Shown: piece by piece, positions 49,040 to 58,533 of the stretch
Position numbering within the stretch: position 1 is the first letter of the stretch
Layout: every line of letters begins with the position of its first letter
Origin: Ruminococcus sp.
GTDB lineage: Bacteria > Bacillota > Clostridia > Oscillospirales > Ruminococcaceae
DNA: 64,000 nt
Reading direction: 5' to 3'
Assembly (NCBI GenBank): GCA_017529875.1
Contig: JAFXNC010000029.1
Location: forward strand, 34,551 to 98,550
Notes under the pieces: generated by a model
What the model saw: the letters and a program-made list of their open reading frames with translations, nothing else
The model's database searches: none
Told to the model about the DNA's origin: nothing
Made by a program: the position numbers and the translations under genes

Positions 49040-50533
49040 ATGCTGTCATTTGATATTACAGACAGACAAGTACACATCGTAAAAGGCGACAATTCCGGCG
49101 GCAAGATCAAGATCGAGAAATCGCTCACGGTCGAGGTCCCCGAGGAAATGATCATGAACGGAGAGGTCATCAACCTCTCCGGCCTCTCCGACCTGCTGGT
49201 CACCAACCTTAAGGCCGAGCTCATGATGGACAGAGAAGCTATCGTGACCTTCTCCTCGAGCAACATCGTTTTCAAGGAGCTGATCGTGCCCAAGGCCAAG
49301 GGCAATGAGTTCCTCCAGATGGTCCAGAACCATATGGCTCAGGAAATGGGTATCTCCGATGAGTATTCCATTTCTTATACCGTAGTAGGTGAGGCCGGCG
49401 AGGAGAACCCCGGCTCTGTAAAGGTACTGGCTACCGCCTGCCCCAGCGCTATCGTTGACGGATTCAGAAAGCTGTTCAGCATCATGTCTATCAGCCTTAA
49501 GTCGGTCAACATCAGCTGCAACTCGATCTCGAGAATCGTGCTCGCAGACAAGTCCAACCTCGATAAGATGCCTCTTCTCGTTTGCCAGCTCGACGATAAC
49601 TTCCTCGGCCTGACACTCTTTGAGAACGGCCAGATGGCATTCGCAAGATACGTTCCCATCGATCCCTCCGATTACGATACCGAAGATTACGTGACCGAGG
49701 CTCTCAATGAGAACATCTTCAGAATGGAGCAGTTCAATAAGGCCAGAGGCGGCCCGGGACTTGACCACGTTATCCTCTACGGCAAGATCGACGACTTCAT
49801 CAAGCTCGTTGACTCCCTCGACGGTATGGATATCAAGGCCTCGATCCTCGGAGTTCCTTCTCAGATCACCGGTTACGAGAACTTTGAGTTCACCGTGTTC
49901 GCCAACGCCATCGGTTCTCTGTATAAGAGAAACAAGATGACCGAGCGTATCAATCTGCTGGAGATCGACACCGCTACCGGTAAGACCTCCGAGGGCGCTA
50001 CCGGACTTCTGATCACTGCCGCTGTCGTTACCGCAGCCTCCGTTGTCGCTATCGGTGCTATCACACTGTTCGTCGGCATGAGAGAGAGCAGCGTCCGCAG
50101 CGACATTGAGGAGACTGAGGCTAAGATAGCCGAGTGCGACAAGGTCATCGCGGCAAACCAGATACTCCATAACGGCCTTGCTCAGATCCAGGATTATCAG
50201 GCACTGGTAGAGAACGCCAAGAACAAGCTCGACGCTCTGCCGGTCCTCAAGAAGAAGACCTTCGAGCAGATCGAGGAAGCAACCAAGTCCACCAAGAAGC
50301 AGACCAACTACACCGGATTCAATTACGCTCAGGCAAGCGGCCTTGTCACTATCTCCGAGGTAAAAGTATCAGAGCAGCTTGAGGCTCCGGAATTTGTAAG
50401 AGGTATCAAGAAGCTCAACTATTTCAAGGATGTTACATTCAGCGGATATACAGGTACCGGCGAGGGAGACGACCCCGTTATCATCAGTTCGCTGCAGCTG
50501 TATCTTAAGAATGAGGAGGTAGAAAGCAAATGA
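49040..50533 (+). CDS. PilM-PilN fusion protein of the type IV pilus
   Basis: 497 aa. The first 310 residues are an actin-like PilM domain (MLSFDITDRQVHIVKGD, FKELIVPKAKGNEFLQMV, NSISRIVL). Then comes a short link with NLLEI, a PilN-like motif, one membrane helix (about 330-352), a coiled coil (about 355-390) and a PilN-type periplasmic-side fold. Gram-negative and many Gram-positive species have these as two genes. The fused form would place the cytosolic ring and the membrane clamp on one chain. The stop overlaps the pilO start as ATGA. Confidence 0.82.
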   Translation: MLSFDITDRQVHIVKGDNSGGKIKIEKSLTVEVPEEMIMNGEVINLSGLSDLLVTNLKAELMMDREAIVTFSSSNIVFKELIVPKAKGNEFLQMVQNHMAQEMGISDEYSISYTVVGEAGEENPGSVKVLATACPSAIVDGFRKLFSIMSISLKSVNISCNSISRIVLADKSNLDKMPLLVCQLDDNFLGLTLFENGQMAFARYVPIDPSDYDTEDYVTEALNENIFRMEQFNKARGGPGLDHVILYGKIDDFIKLVDSLDGMDIKASILGVPSQITGYENFEFTVFANAIGSLYKRNKMTERINLLEIDTATGKTSEGATGLLITAAVVTAASVVAIGAITLFVGMRESSVRSDIEETEAKIAECDKVIAANQILHNGLAQIQDYQALVENAKNKLDALPVLKKKTFEQIEEATKSTKKQTNYTGFNYAQASGLVTISEVKVSEQLEAPEFVRGIKKLNYFKDVTFSGYTGTGEGDDPVIISSLQLYLKNEEVESK

Positions 50534-51276
50534 AAATGAGCTACCGTGATAAGGTGATACTGTTATCAATACTGGTGATCTTTGTGTGGGTCATCGGAGT
50601 AATGTTCTTCATCAAGCCTAAGTTCGAGGATCTCGATAAGGCCAATACCGAGCTCGACGAGAAGATCCTTACCCTGAACAAGAAACAGGAAGAGATCGCT
50701 GCCGACGAGGGCCTTGAGGACAGAGTCAAGGAAGCATACAAGAACGTTACCAATATCGCCAACAACTTCTATGACAAGATGACCACCGATGAGGTCAGCA
50801 CACTGATCGATACCAAGCTTGACGAAGTTAAGATCACCAACGACAGCATGAAGCTTTCTCAGTACTCCTCTGCTACACTGGCAACTGTCAACGCCAGCCC
50901 CATCGAGGCAGCTACCGAGATCGACAGGATCGCTACCAAGAAACTGGTTGACAACAACGTCGTTGAGGTCACCGAGGAGTCCAGCAACAACGGCCCTGTT
51001 ACCGTTCCTGCTTACAACATCAACTTCGGTTACAACTGCAAGCTCTCCGACCTCCAGGAGTTCCTTGAGAAGCTCCGCACCAACAACCAGAAGAGCCTTG
51101 TAGTTACCGCCTGCACTATCGACGACATCAACGAGTCTACTATAAGCGGTAGTATGACCCTCGTGCTGATGATGATGCCCAGGATGCAGAATCCTCTCGA
51201 GGTAAACAACCAGACCGATACTTCTTCCGCTGCTGCGACCGATACTTCTTCCGCAGCTGAGTCGGAGGCATCGTAA
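50530..51276 (+). CDS. PilO-like alignment-complex protein
   Basis: 248 aa. One N-terminal membrane helix (about 9-28), a coiled coil (30-75) and a small mixed domain (about 150-220), the PilO layout. A Ser/Ala/Asp/Thr-rich tail with TDTSSAA repeats closes it. ATG overlaps the pilMN stop by 4 nt, implying coupled translation. It is assigned PilO by position and layout more than by sequence. Confidence 0.75.
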   Translation: MKMSYRDKVILLSILVIFVWVIGVMFFIKPKFEDLDKANTELDEKILTLNKKQEEIAADEGLEDRVKEAYKNVTNIANNFYDKMTTDEVSTLIDTKLDEVKITNDSMKLSQYSSATLATVNASPIEAATEIDRIATKKLVDNNVVEVTEESSNNGPVTVPAYNINFGYNCKLSDLQEFLEKLRTNNQKSLVVTACTIDDINESTISGSMTLVLMMMPRMQNPLEVNNQTDTSSAAATDTSSAAESEAS

Positions 51277-51385
51277 AAGTGAACAGCTTTTCGGTAGGTA
51301 GAGGGCATTTTGCCCCCTACCGAAAAGTGTTATAAAAAGGAAAGCAATCTGAACGTGAAACTACTTTGACAGAAAGGTGGTAAAA

Positions 51386-53887
51386 ATGATGAAAAAGATC
51401 AGAAGGAACGAAAAAGGAACTGTTCTTCTGACAGTTATCTGCTTTACTACGATGTGTATGGTCATTGCAGCGATCGCTCTGAGAGTATCGAATAAGTCCA
51501 ATACTCAGTCGAACGAAAATGTAATGCGATCACAGGCGCAGATCACAGCAGAACACTACCTCGAACAGTACCTCAGCACGTTCCCGACGGCAATGGGCGA
51601 CGACGGCGTCGAGCGCAGAAACTACGACGGCCTCAAAGACATCGCCGGCTCTGATGAAGATAATGCGACCAGGGTCACTATCTCCATCCAGCAGTCGGAA
51701 AACATCACCAGCCAGCTGAACATCAGCGACGGCACACTCGCCAACACCTCCGCATACGGCGGAAATTGCTCTATCTACGTTTACAAGGCTGCTTCCGGCG
51801 GCTACGTTGTAAAGGCAGTAGGTAACTACGGCGGTCAGGAAGGTTCCGCTTCCGCATTCTTCCACGGCGATACCCCTGCCACCAACCTCAACAAGAACGC
51901 TATCGAGACCTGCGGCGCTTACAAGATCGTAAACAGTGCCTGCGTTTCGGGCGACGTTCTGCTCGAGTTCTCGAACCAGAAGAGCGTTACTTTCTTCGAG
52001 AACAACAACGGTGTCTACAACTCCAACTTCAAGACTCAGGGCAATCTCTTTGACAAGTCTGAGAACCTGACATTCGGAGACACCCTTATGGGTAATGCTC
52101 CTACCATCACTGCCGAGGGCAGCATGGCCTGGAACCAGCTGGTCATCAAGACTGACGTGGGCAAGACCGATGCAACCGGCAAGCACGTAGGCGATTCCGG
52201 TTATGACATTACCAACCTCAGAAACAAGAACGGTTATGTCAGCGCCAAGGGCAGGATCTTCTTCTACGGAAACAGAGGAAATAAGGTCGGCACCGACGGT
52301 CACCCTATCGACGTTTACTGTTCTTCAATGTCTATCGGCAAGCTGCCTGACGGAAGTGAAGCTATGTTCGACGGCGACGCTTCGAGACAGTATAAGTACA
52401 GCCAGTACAAAGAGCAGCTCATCGGTACCTCCGATACCACCAAGCTGGGCTCCTTTGTGTACAGCGAGTCCGATGACAACACCGGTCCTTACCTCTACCC
52501 GAACCTTAACGACGGCGAGGGCTCCGGTATCGACAGCTTCTACGGCAACATCTATATCAAGGCCAGGACCTACAACGCCGAGAGCGATACAGTAGCCAGC
52601 GACCTTGACTACAACGGCGACCTTACCATTAATAATAAGAATAAGGTCGTTATCAACGGCGACGTTTACGTTGACGGCAACATCTATATCAACAACCTGA
52701 ACGACGGCGGCATGGATATCAACGGTACACTTTACTATACCGGCGAGATCTACGGCGATGCTTCCAGACTTACTGCTAAAAATAAGGTAAAGGGCTGGCC
52801 TACCACCGGTCAGGTCGAGAGAGCTACTCAGCCCGATATGAACTACGCTCCCGGACTTTTCGTTCAGGGCACCTGCGAGAATCCTACCATCACCAGCCCG
52901 ACTCAGACTTATCTGTCCAAGACTCCGGCTAAGATGTACAAGGATAACAGCGAGAAGACCAAGTACTTCGCTACCAACTTTGCAACGGCTATCGCTCACG
53001 GTCTGGGCGACTCCTACACCGAGGGCACAACATCCGTCCCGGTTTGCCCCGAGTATGCGACCTACGGCGAGAACGTAGTCAACAAGAGAATGACTATCCA
53101 GAGAAGCTGCTACCTGACCGAACAGCAGGTATACGGCGGCACCGGCCCCGGCACCAACGGCAACGACGGCGCTCTGTTCACCGTTAAGATCGACGGCGCT
53201 GATATCTGGATCCTGCTGCCCGCCAAGAACGGCGCAGGAAAGACAGTCGAGAGGATCCCGCACCTCTCCTGGACCGATAACAGCACTTCTCCTCCGACAA
53301 ATTACTACTGGTATGAGGATAAAGTGACCATCAAAGACGTTATCACTCAGAGAGCAAGATTCTATGTTGAGACCGCTGCCGGTGACAAGCATCACTGCTA
53401 CTTCGCATTCTACAACTGCGATAATATGGATGAGGCAGATATGTTCTACACCGACCTCGGATGCAGCTCATGGTACACCCTTGCAGCCAATGCTTCCGGC
53501 ACTCCTGCGGTATTCACCAACGGATTCGGCGAGTACGACGGTACCTCTGCCAAGAACGTTCCCGGCTATGCCGATGACGACACCAACATCGTTTACCTGA
53601 TCCCCGACGGCTTCACCGTTGAGGTAGGTGACGGCGGCTTCACAGGTCAGTATCAGGCTACCTTCTACGGTCCTCTTGCCGACGTTTATGTCCGCACCAA
53701 CACCTCCGGAAACAAGGTATTCGGTCAGATCAAGGCTAACAAATACTACTCCGACGGTACTTCCGGTCTTGCACAGGCGGCTGCATTCGCAGACCTGAGA
53801 GAGGATTCGATACTCCATACCTACCTCACATCCGCTTCTGCCGAGACAGGCTCGCTCACCTTCCAGTACTACATCAAGCATAAGTAA
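51386..53887 (+). CDS. PilX-like pilus-associated protein with large extracellular domain
   Basis: 833 aa from the ATG at 51386 (AGGTGG upstream). A basic leader with a Gly (RRNEKG) precedes a long hydrophobic helix starting TVLLTVICF. The Glu at +5 typical of pilins is absent, as in PilX-type minor pilins. The outer part is mostly beta-rich, with a strand-repeat section (about residues 400-470) full of NNKN, NGDVYVDGN and INGTLYY units like polymer-forming or adhesin repeats. It may sit at the pilus tip. Confidence 0.72.
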   Translation: MMKKIRRNEKGTVLLTVICFTTMCMVIAAIALRVSNKSNTQSNENVMRSQAQITAEHYLEQYLSTFPTAMGDDGVERRNYDGLKDIAGSDEDNATRVTISIQQSENITSQLNISDGTLANTSAYGGNCSIYVYKAASGGYVVKAVGNYGGQEGSASAFFHGDTPATNLNKNAIETCGAYKIVNSACVSGDVLLEFSNQKSVTFFENNNGVYNSNFKTQGNLFDKSENLTFGDTLMGNAPTITAEGSMAWNQLVIKTDVGKTDATGKHVGDSGYDITNLRNKNGYVSAKGRIFFYGNRGNKVGTDGHPIDVYCSSMSIGKLPDGSEAMFDGDASRQYKYSQYKEQLIGTSDTTKLGSFVYSESDDNTGPYLYPNLNDGEGSGIDSFYGNIYIKARTYNAESDTVASDLDYNGDLTINNKNKVVINGDVYVDGNIYINNLNDGGMDINGTLYYTGEIYGDASRLTAKNKVKGWPTTGQVERATQPDMNYAPGLFVQGTCENPTITSPTQTYLSKTPAKMYKDNSEKTKYFATNFATAIAHGLGDSYTEGTTSVPVCPEYATYGENVVNKRMTIQRSCYLTEQQVYGGTGPGTNGNDGALFTVKIDGADIWILLPAKNGAGKTVERIPHLSWTDNSTSPPTNYYWYEDKVTIKDVITQRARFYVETAAGDKHHCYFAFYNCDNMDEADMFYTDLGCSSWYTLAANASGTPAVFTNGFGEYDGTSAKNVPGYADDDTNIVYLIPDGFTVEVGDGGFTGQYQATFYGPLADVYVRTNTSGNKVFGQIKANKYYSDGTSGLAQAAAFADLREDSILHTYLTSASAETGSLTFQYYIKHK

Positions 53888-53904
53888 GCAAGGAGGGAGA
53901 ACAT

Positions 53905-54675
53905 ATGAAGAAAAAGAAAAAGCTCTCCCCGGGTATGACCCTCGTTGAGGTGCTGGTCTCTATGACGATATTCGCTGTCATGGCATCAGCTATCTTCTCA
54001 GCCATCGCTCACGCCAACAAGCTCTCCAATCGCGCTAAAATGCGCGATGTGGAGCTGGCAGCACAGACCAATATCATCGGCAAGAAAAGCAAGGGCTCCA
54101 GCGAGATCAAGGTCCTCCATCCTAACGAGGCTTATTTGGGAGATTACAACATCGTTTTTGATGACGGAAGGACCCTCGAAGATGGCAACCATCCTACCGT
54201 AGACAACGTAAAGGTCTATGAGACCACCGAGGGCGAATTCGATCAGTACTTCGATTTCAAACTCAAGACCGTTCTGCAAAGCTCATCGCTGAACGGTGCG
54301 GCGATCAATGTCGATAACCTCGGCACTAATGAGTACCTGCTGAGATATGAAAACACCAGCTCAGAGTCTATCATAGTTACAGTGTCAATCAGCGACGGCT
54401 ATATCTATGAGGGCGACGAGAAGACCTTCATCCACACAAGGAACACCTACTCCAAGACCATTCCTTCCGGCGGCTCCGCTGATATCGGCTACTTCAACGA
54501 CAGCGGCACAGGCATAGACACCGTTTCCTACACGGTGACCGGCCTTATCTCCCACTCGGAGCTTGTAAGCCAGTTCCTCACCGTCAACCTGACCGGCACA
54601 AGGAAAGTCACCACGGTAGTTTCTCAGGACGGTTCAGATCCCAAGCTCAAGGCGCTTGAAAAGTATTCAATGTAA
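53905..54675 (+). CDS. Minor pilin with prepilin N-terminal signal
   Basis: 256 aa. Class III/IV signal KKKKKLSPG then MTLVEVLVSMTIFAVMASAIF: cleavage after Gly10 with Glu at +5. The rest is a beta-rich globular domain with many Ser and Thr and an FNDSGTGIDTVSYTVTG segment. SD AAGGAGGG precedes the ATG, 17 nt after the PilX-like gene. Confidence 0.85.
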   Translation: MKKKKKLSPGMTLVEVLVSMTIFAVMASAIFSAIAHANKLSNRAKMRDVELAAQTNIIGKKSKGSSEIKVLHPNEAYLGDYNIVFDDGRTLEDGNHPTVDNVKVYETTEGEFDQYFDFKLKTVLQSSSLNGAAINVDNLGTNEYLLRYENTSSESIIVTVSISDGYIYEGDEKTFIHTRNTYSKTIPSGGSADIGYFNDSGTGIDTVSYTVTGLISHSELVSQFLTVNLTGTRKVTTVVSQDGSDPKLKALEKYSM

Positions 54676-54693
54676 GCAAGGAGGTAAAGAATT

Positions 54694-57402
54694 ATGAATA
54701 AGAAGATTCAAAAAGGCTTTACTCTCGTTGAGCTTGTAGTCGTTATGGCTATCATGGGCATCATAATGACGGTCATCATGTCTATCATCGGACCGACCTC
54801 CAGGATCGCATCCAAGGTCGAGAGCATGAAGGACGAGGAGACCACCTCCATGCAGGTCTCCAGATACGTCAAGAATGAGCTCAGCTACGCGACAAAGGTA
54901 TACATCACCGCGATCAACGACGGTGAGGCCGAGCCTACCGCACCCGAAACCTATAAGTACGTTTATGTGATCGACAATGTCACCCCCAGGACCGGCTCCG
55001 TAAAGGGCGCCAAGGGCCTCATCACTATCCGTGACTGGAACGGTTCCGGTTCCACCAAGGAAGAGATCGTTACTCAGAACGAGATCTGGGGCGAGGACGA
55101 GTTCAATATCTCCCTCGAGGAGTACAGCGCAATTGCCGGTTCCTCCTTCGTGACCCTTGCCTTCCGCGGCTATCCTATGGTCTACAAGGAAGGCTCCTAC
55201 AAGGCTGATACAGCTCAGGAGTACATCTTCAAGGATACGATCAGCTTCATCAACATCAACAACAGGGAGCAGATCAAGAAGGGCGGCAACTCCAACGCCA
55301 ATAACTACACTGTACAGATCGACGAAAGCGTAAAGGACAAGAAGGATAAGATCTACATCTTCTTCCTTCCTGCTGCCAACACTGCTCTGCAAAAGGGCGG
55401 CGTGCTGGTAGATCCTACCGCTGAGCCAGGAACAGGCGGCGGATCCGAGGATCCCGGCGAGACCCCCGGCGGCGGCGGCACTACTCCTACCACTCCCGAG
55501 GAGCCTCCTCAGGATCCGGTGGAGACAGTAGTGGGTTCTGCATCGTTCTATTTCTCCGACGGCACTAACCATGTGGATGTAGACGTTATCCAGATCTATG
55601 ACCCGAATGATTCCTCTACGTCCTATAAGATGGACTACTATCCCGACGATCAGGGCCTGGAGACCAAGCCCGATTACGAGAAGTACGACTGGCTGTTCAG
55701 AGGCTGGTTCGAGTCCCCCAGTCCTGGTGACGGCGAGGCTCCCCTTAACATCGGAAACGTAGGCCTTGGTACCGTCGGCAAGAACTTCTACCCCGTTTAT
55801 GAGCAGGTAGACGACAAGTATGCGGTAACATTCTACAGCTACGACGGCACTACCGAGCTCCAGACTATCTACGTCACCGGCGGCGACACTATTTCCGATG
55901 ATGCTATCGTAACTCCCGCTCCCGACGACGAGAATTATGTCTTCTATCGCTGGATCCCTCTGGGCATCCACAACATCAACGACCAGATCATGAACGACTG
56001 CTCCTTCAAGGCTGAGCAGACTCTCCGCAAGGGCTATGTTACGATCCACTTTGTTGACAACTTCAACGGAAATATCAACTGCACCTCCACCAATGCAATC
56101 AGCGGCAGCGCTTATCCGGTATTCCCCTACAATACGGCTACCGGAAATCTGATGTCTAACGTTGGTCCTACCCACGCCTATGGCGAAGACGCAAAGGTCG
56201 CTGCTCAGGGCGGCACAATGGAAGGTTACAGATTCTCCTATGACGATACTGATATCACTCTCAAGCCTTCCGGCGGACAATCCTGCTCTTACCACGTCGG
56301 CGCGATCGATTTCGCTTACAAGGATCTCTACTACTATATCAATACCGAGGGCAAGCCTGTACTTTCCGAATCTAACAACAAGGTTGAGTCCAAGGTAGTG
56401 TTCAGTCTGGTCAAGCCGGTAAGCACAGCTGATATCAGAGTTTCCAACGGCGCAAACTATGCAGGCATCGGCGGCGATTTCGCAAATCCCTCAAGCAACC
56501 TGATGCTCGAGAACGTTTCCGACAGCTCGATCAGGTATATCTCCACCAACTGCACCTTCACTCTTAACGACGGCGCACAGCTTACTGTTCAGGATGACGG
56601 CAACGATCACTACATTACGATCTATCAGCAGCTCAACGGAGACAAGAATATCATCGAGGGTCCCGTTCCCGTTACCACAAGACAGATCATTTACTTCATC
56701 GAAGACGTTCCCGGCGCTGATATCTACTTCTCCGGTGACGGCAAAGTGGCTCTGACCTATGACGGCAGCATCAAGGTCGTCAACCTCGGCGGCAGCAAGA
56801 AGAATTGCTTCGATATTTACAGCTTCGGCGAGAACGATGAACTGGTCGTAAAGTTCGACAGCGATACTACTATCACCATAGGCGATATGAACCTTGCTCT
56901 CGAAAACGACGGCGGCGACAGGTACACCTACTATTACAACGGTCATACCTACGGCAGCAGGGAAGAGGCTGAGGAGGCCTTCATCGCTGATCATCCTGTA
57001 ACTGAACTTCCTGCCGAGTACTTCGGCGGCGTTGATCCCGAGGGCGATCCCAACGCGGTAACCTTTGTGTTTGATGTTCCCAAGAACACTCAATATAAGA
57101 GACTTTACTTCCAGGTAAGCAACGTAAACATTGATGTTTACGAAGCTAAGTCCGGCAGCAAACTCCAGTTGAAGGACGGTAACTGCCACTATGATATCTC
57201 GCCTTATTCAAATCAAGATACCAGATTTATCGTTAAGATGACCGGTTTCCCGTCTTGGGTAAATTCTAATAATCCGATCAGAGTTAATTCCGGACTCAGA
57301 AAGGGCGATTGGAACGGAGACGATGAGTTTAGACCTTACGATAATGAGGCCTTTACTGCGGCCGATCTCAATAGTGTAAAGAGGAACACCTCAACCAAGT
57401 AA
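54694..57402 (+). CDS. Giant pilin/adhesin with InlB-like repeats and dockerin-like end
   Basis: 902 aa. Prepilin signal MNKKIQKG then FTLVELVVVMAIMGIIMTVIM, cleavage after Gly8 with Glu +5. A pilin-like head (to about 245) is followed by a Pro/Gly/Thr linker (about 247-280), two InlB B-repeat-like units (about 285-450, with FRGWFESP and FYPVYE, then YVFYRWIP), a long beta-rich region, and at the end GDWNGDDEFRPYD, which fits a DxNxDx6D calcium loop, then TAADLNSVKRN. This is far larger than a normal pilin (150 aa) and is probably a surface adhesin assembled by the pilus machine. Confidence 0.82.
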   Translation: MNKKIQKGFTLVELVVVMAIMGIIMTVIMSIIGPTSRIASKVESMKDEETTSMQVSRYVKNELSYATKVYITAINDGEAEPTAPETYKYVYVIDNVTPRTGSVKGAKGLITIRDWNGSGSTKEEIVTQNEIWGEDEFNISLEEYSAIAGSSFVTLAFRGYPMVYKEGSYKADTAQEYIFKDTISFININNREQIKKGGNSNANNYTVQIDESVKDKKDKIYIFFLPAANTALQKGGVLVDPTAEPGTGGGSEDPGETPGGGGTTPTTPEEPPQDPVETVVGSASFYFSDGTNHVDVDVIQIYDPNDSSTSYKMDYYPDDQGLETKPDYEKYDWLFRGWFESPSPGDGEAPLNIGNVGLGTVGKNFYPVYEQVDDKYAVTFYSYDGTTELQTIYVTGGDTISDDAIVTPAPDDENYVFYRWIPLGIHNINDQIMNDCSFKAEQTLRKGYVTIHFVDNFNGNINCTSTNAISGSAYPVFPYNTATGNLMSNVGPTHAYGEDAKVAAQGGTMEGYRFSYDDTDITLKPSGGQSCSYHVGAIDFAYKDLYYYINTEGKPVLSESNNKVESKVVFSLVKPVSTADIRVSNGANYAGIGGDFANPSSNLMLENVSDSSIRYISTNCTFTLNDGAQLTVQDDGNDHYITIYQQLNGDKNIIEGPVPVTTRQIIYFIEDVPGADIYFSGDGKVALTYDGSIKVVNLGGSKKNCFDIYSFGENDELVVKFDSDTTITIGDMNLALENDGGDRYTYYYNGHTYGSREEAEEAFIADHPVTELPAEYFGGVDPEGDPNAVTFVFDVPKNTQYKRLYFQVSNVNIDVYEAKSGSKLQLKDGNCHYDISPYSNQDTRFIVKMTGFPSWVNSNNPIRVNSGLRKGDWNGDDEFRPYDNEAFTAADLNSVKRNTSTK

Positions 57403-57416
57403 ACCAATTTTCACAG

Positions 57417-57545
57417 GCGGCTCCCGCGAGCCGCTTGCTGAAAAAGCCCCCCCGGGCAGCTGTCCGGGAGGACTTTTTGAGCAAAGGCTGTGAACAAAAA
57501 AAGACCGCTCAGCGAGCGGTCAGCCCCGTGCGGGGCTTGTGTTTT
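57417..57545. terminator. Cluster of tandem terminators
   Basis: Three or four hairpins in a row: GCGGCTC-CCGC-GAGCCGC (57417-57434), an AAAAAG...CTTTTT stem (57441-57478), GACCGCT/AGCGGTC (57503-57521) and AGCCCC-GTGC-GGGGCT (57522-57537). They separate the pilin genes from convergent pilD. Confidence 0.8.
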
Positions 57546-57548
57546 GGC

Positions 57549-58382
57549 TCAGATGAACAGCCGGACGGCGGTCTCAATGTCATCTATGTCTTTGAGACCG
57601 GTGAAGGTCATGTAGGCATCTATGAGCTGAAAGCCGTAAAGCGCTGATACCGCGATGCCCAATGAGAGCCACGGTCCGAAGGCGAAGGCCGATTTCGAGG
57701 TCTTGTGCTTGATTATGATGCCGGCTATGGAACCGGTCACAAGGCCGATGCCCAGTGCCACCAGCGAGCGCTGCCAGCCCAGGAAGATGCCTGCCGCAGC
57801 CATGAGATAAACGTCTCCGCGGCCCATGGCCTTGCCCCCCGAGGCAAGCTCGATAATGAGCAGCGGTACGCTGACGCAGAAGAACCCGACGACTCTCGAT
57901 ACTATCGTGACGCTTTCGTCATCGTGCTTGACTATGGCATAGATGATGCCGATGACCGCGATGAAGATGCACACATAGGTGGAGATCAGCTGAGTGTCCC
58001 AGTCCATGAAGAAAACTACGATCAGCGCCGAGAAAAGCAGCGCGGTCAGGACGAACTCAAGCGGGTGAACGATAGCGTCGGTCTTGTAGGCTATGAAGAC
58101 CCACAGCAGAGCGTTGAGAGCCTCCACCACGGTGTAGCGGGGAGATATCTTCGCACCGCAGGCGCGGCATTTGCCCTTTAAGATGCACCAGCTCACGATA
58201 GGGATAAGGTCACGGCGCTTGATCTCTGTGCCGCAGCTCATGCAGTGGGAGTTGCGCTTGATAAGGGATTCCTCCTTCGGCAGCCGGTAGATGCAGACGT
58301 TGAGAAAGCTCCCCACGCAGGCACCGAACAGGAATGCGAACAGATAAATGATCGCCATGTTGATGTAGTACTGAGTATCCAA
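57549..58382 (-). CDS. pilD: Prepilin peptidase (A24 aspartic protease, bifunctional type)
   Basis: 277 aa, starting with TTG at 58382 (AAGGAGG 7 nt upstream). It cleaves the Gly-Phe/Met bond of the prepilins and usually methylates the new N-terminus. Seven or eight helices are predicted. The N-terminal zinc domain has two CxxC pairs (CMSCG, CRACG), and the catalytic aspartates lie in FMDWDTQ and GRGDVYLMA, the latter being the GxGD motif. It is transcribed divergently from pilB and convergently to the pilin genes. Confidence 0.92.
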   Translation of the reverse strand: MDTQYYINMAIIYLFAFLFGACVGSFLNVCIYRLPKEESLIKRNSHCMSCGTEIKRRDLIPIVSWCILKGKCRACGAKISPRYTVVEALNALLWVFIAYKTDAIVHPLEFVLTALLFSALIVVFFMDWDTQLISTYVCIFIAVIGIIYAIVKHDDESVTIVSRVVGFFCVSVPLLIIELASGGKAMGRGDVYLMAAAGIFLGWQRSLVALGIGLVTGSIAGIIIKHKTSKSAFAFGPWLSLGIAVSALYGFQLIDAYMTFTGLKDIDDIETAVRLFI

Positions 58383-58417
58383 GACGGTTCCTCCTTATTC
58401 TGAGATTCCATGAAATT

Positions 58418-58446
58418 ATTTTAACATATTTCAGGAATGATTACAA
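58418..58446 (-). promoter_or_regulatory. Promoter of pilD
   Basis: Minus strand TTGTAA (58441-58446), 17 nt, TAAAAT (58418-58423). The divergent pilB promoter is not obvious. Confidence 0.55.
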
Positions 58447-58533
58447 GGGTTATTTTTTTAATTTTCTGTCCCGACCGTCCGCAGCGGCGAAGGACAAAAT
58501 ATATATCCTACTGCGGAGAATGGAGAACATATA

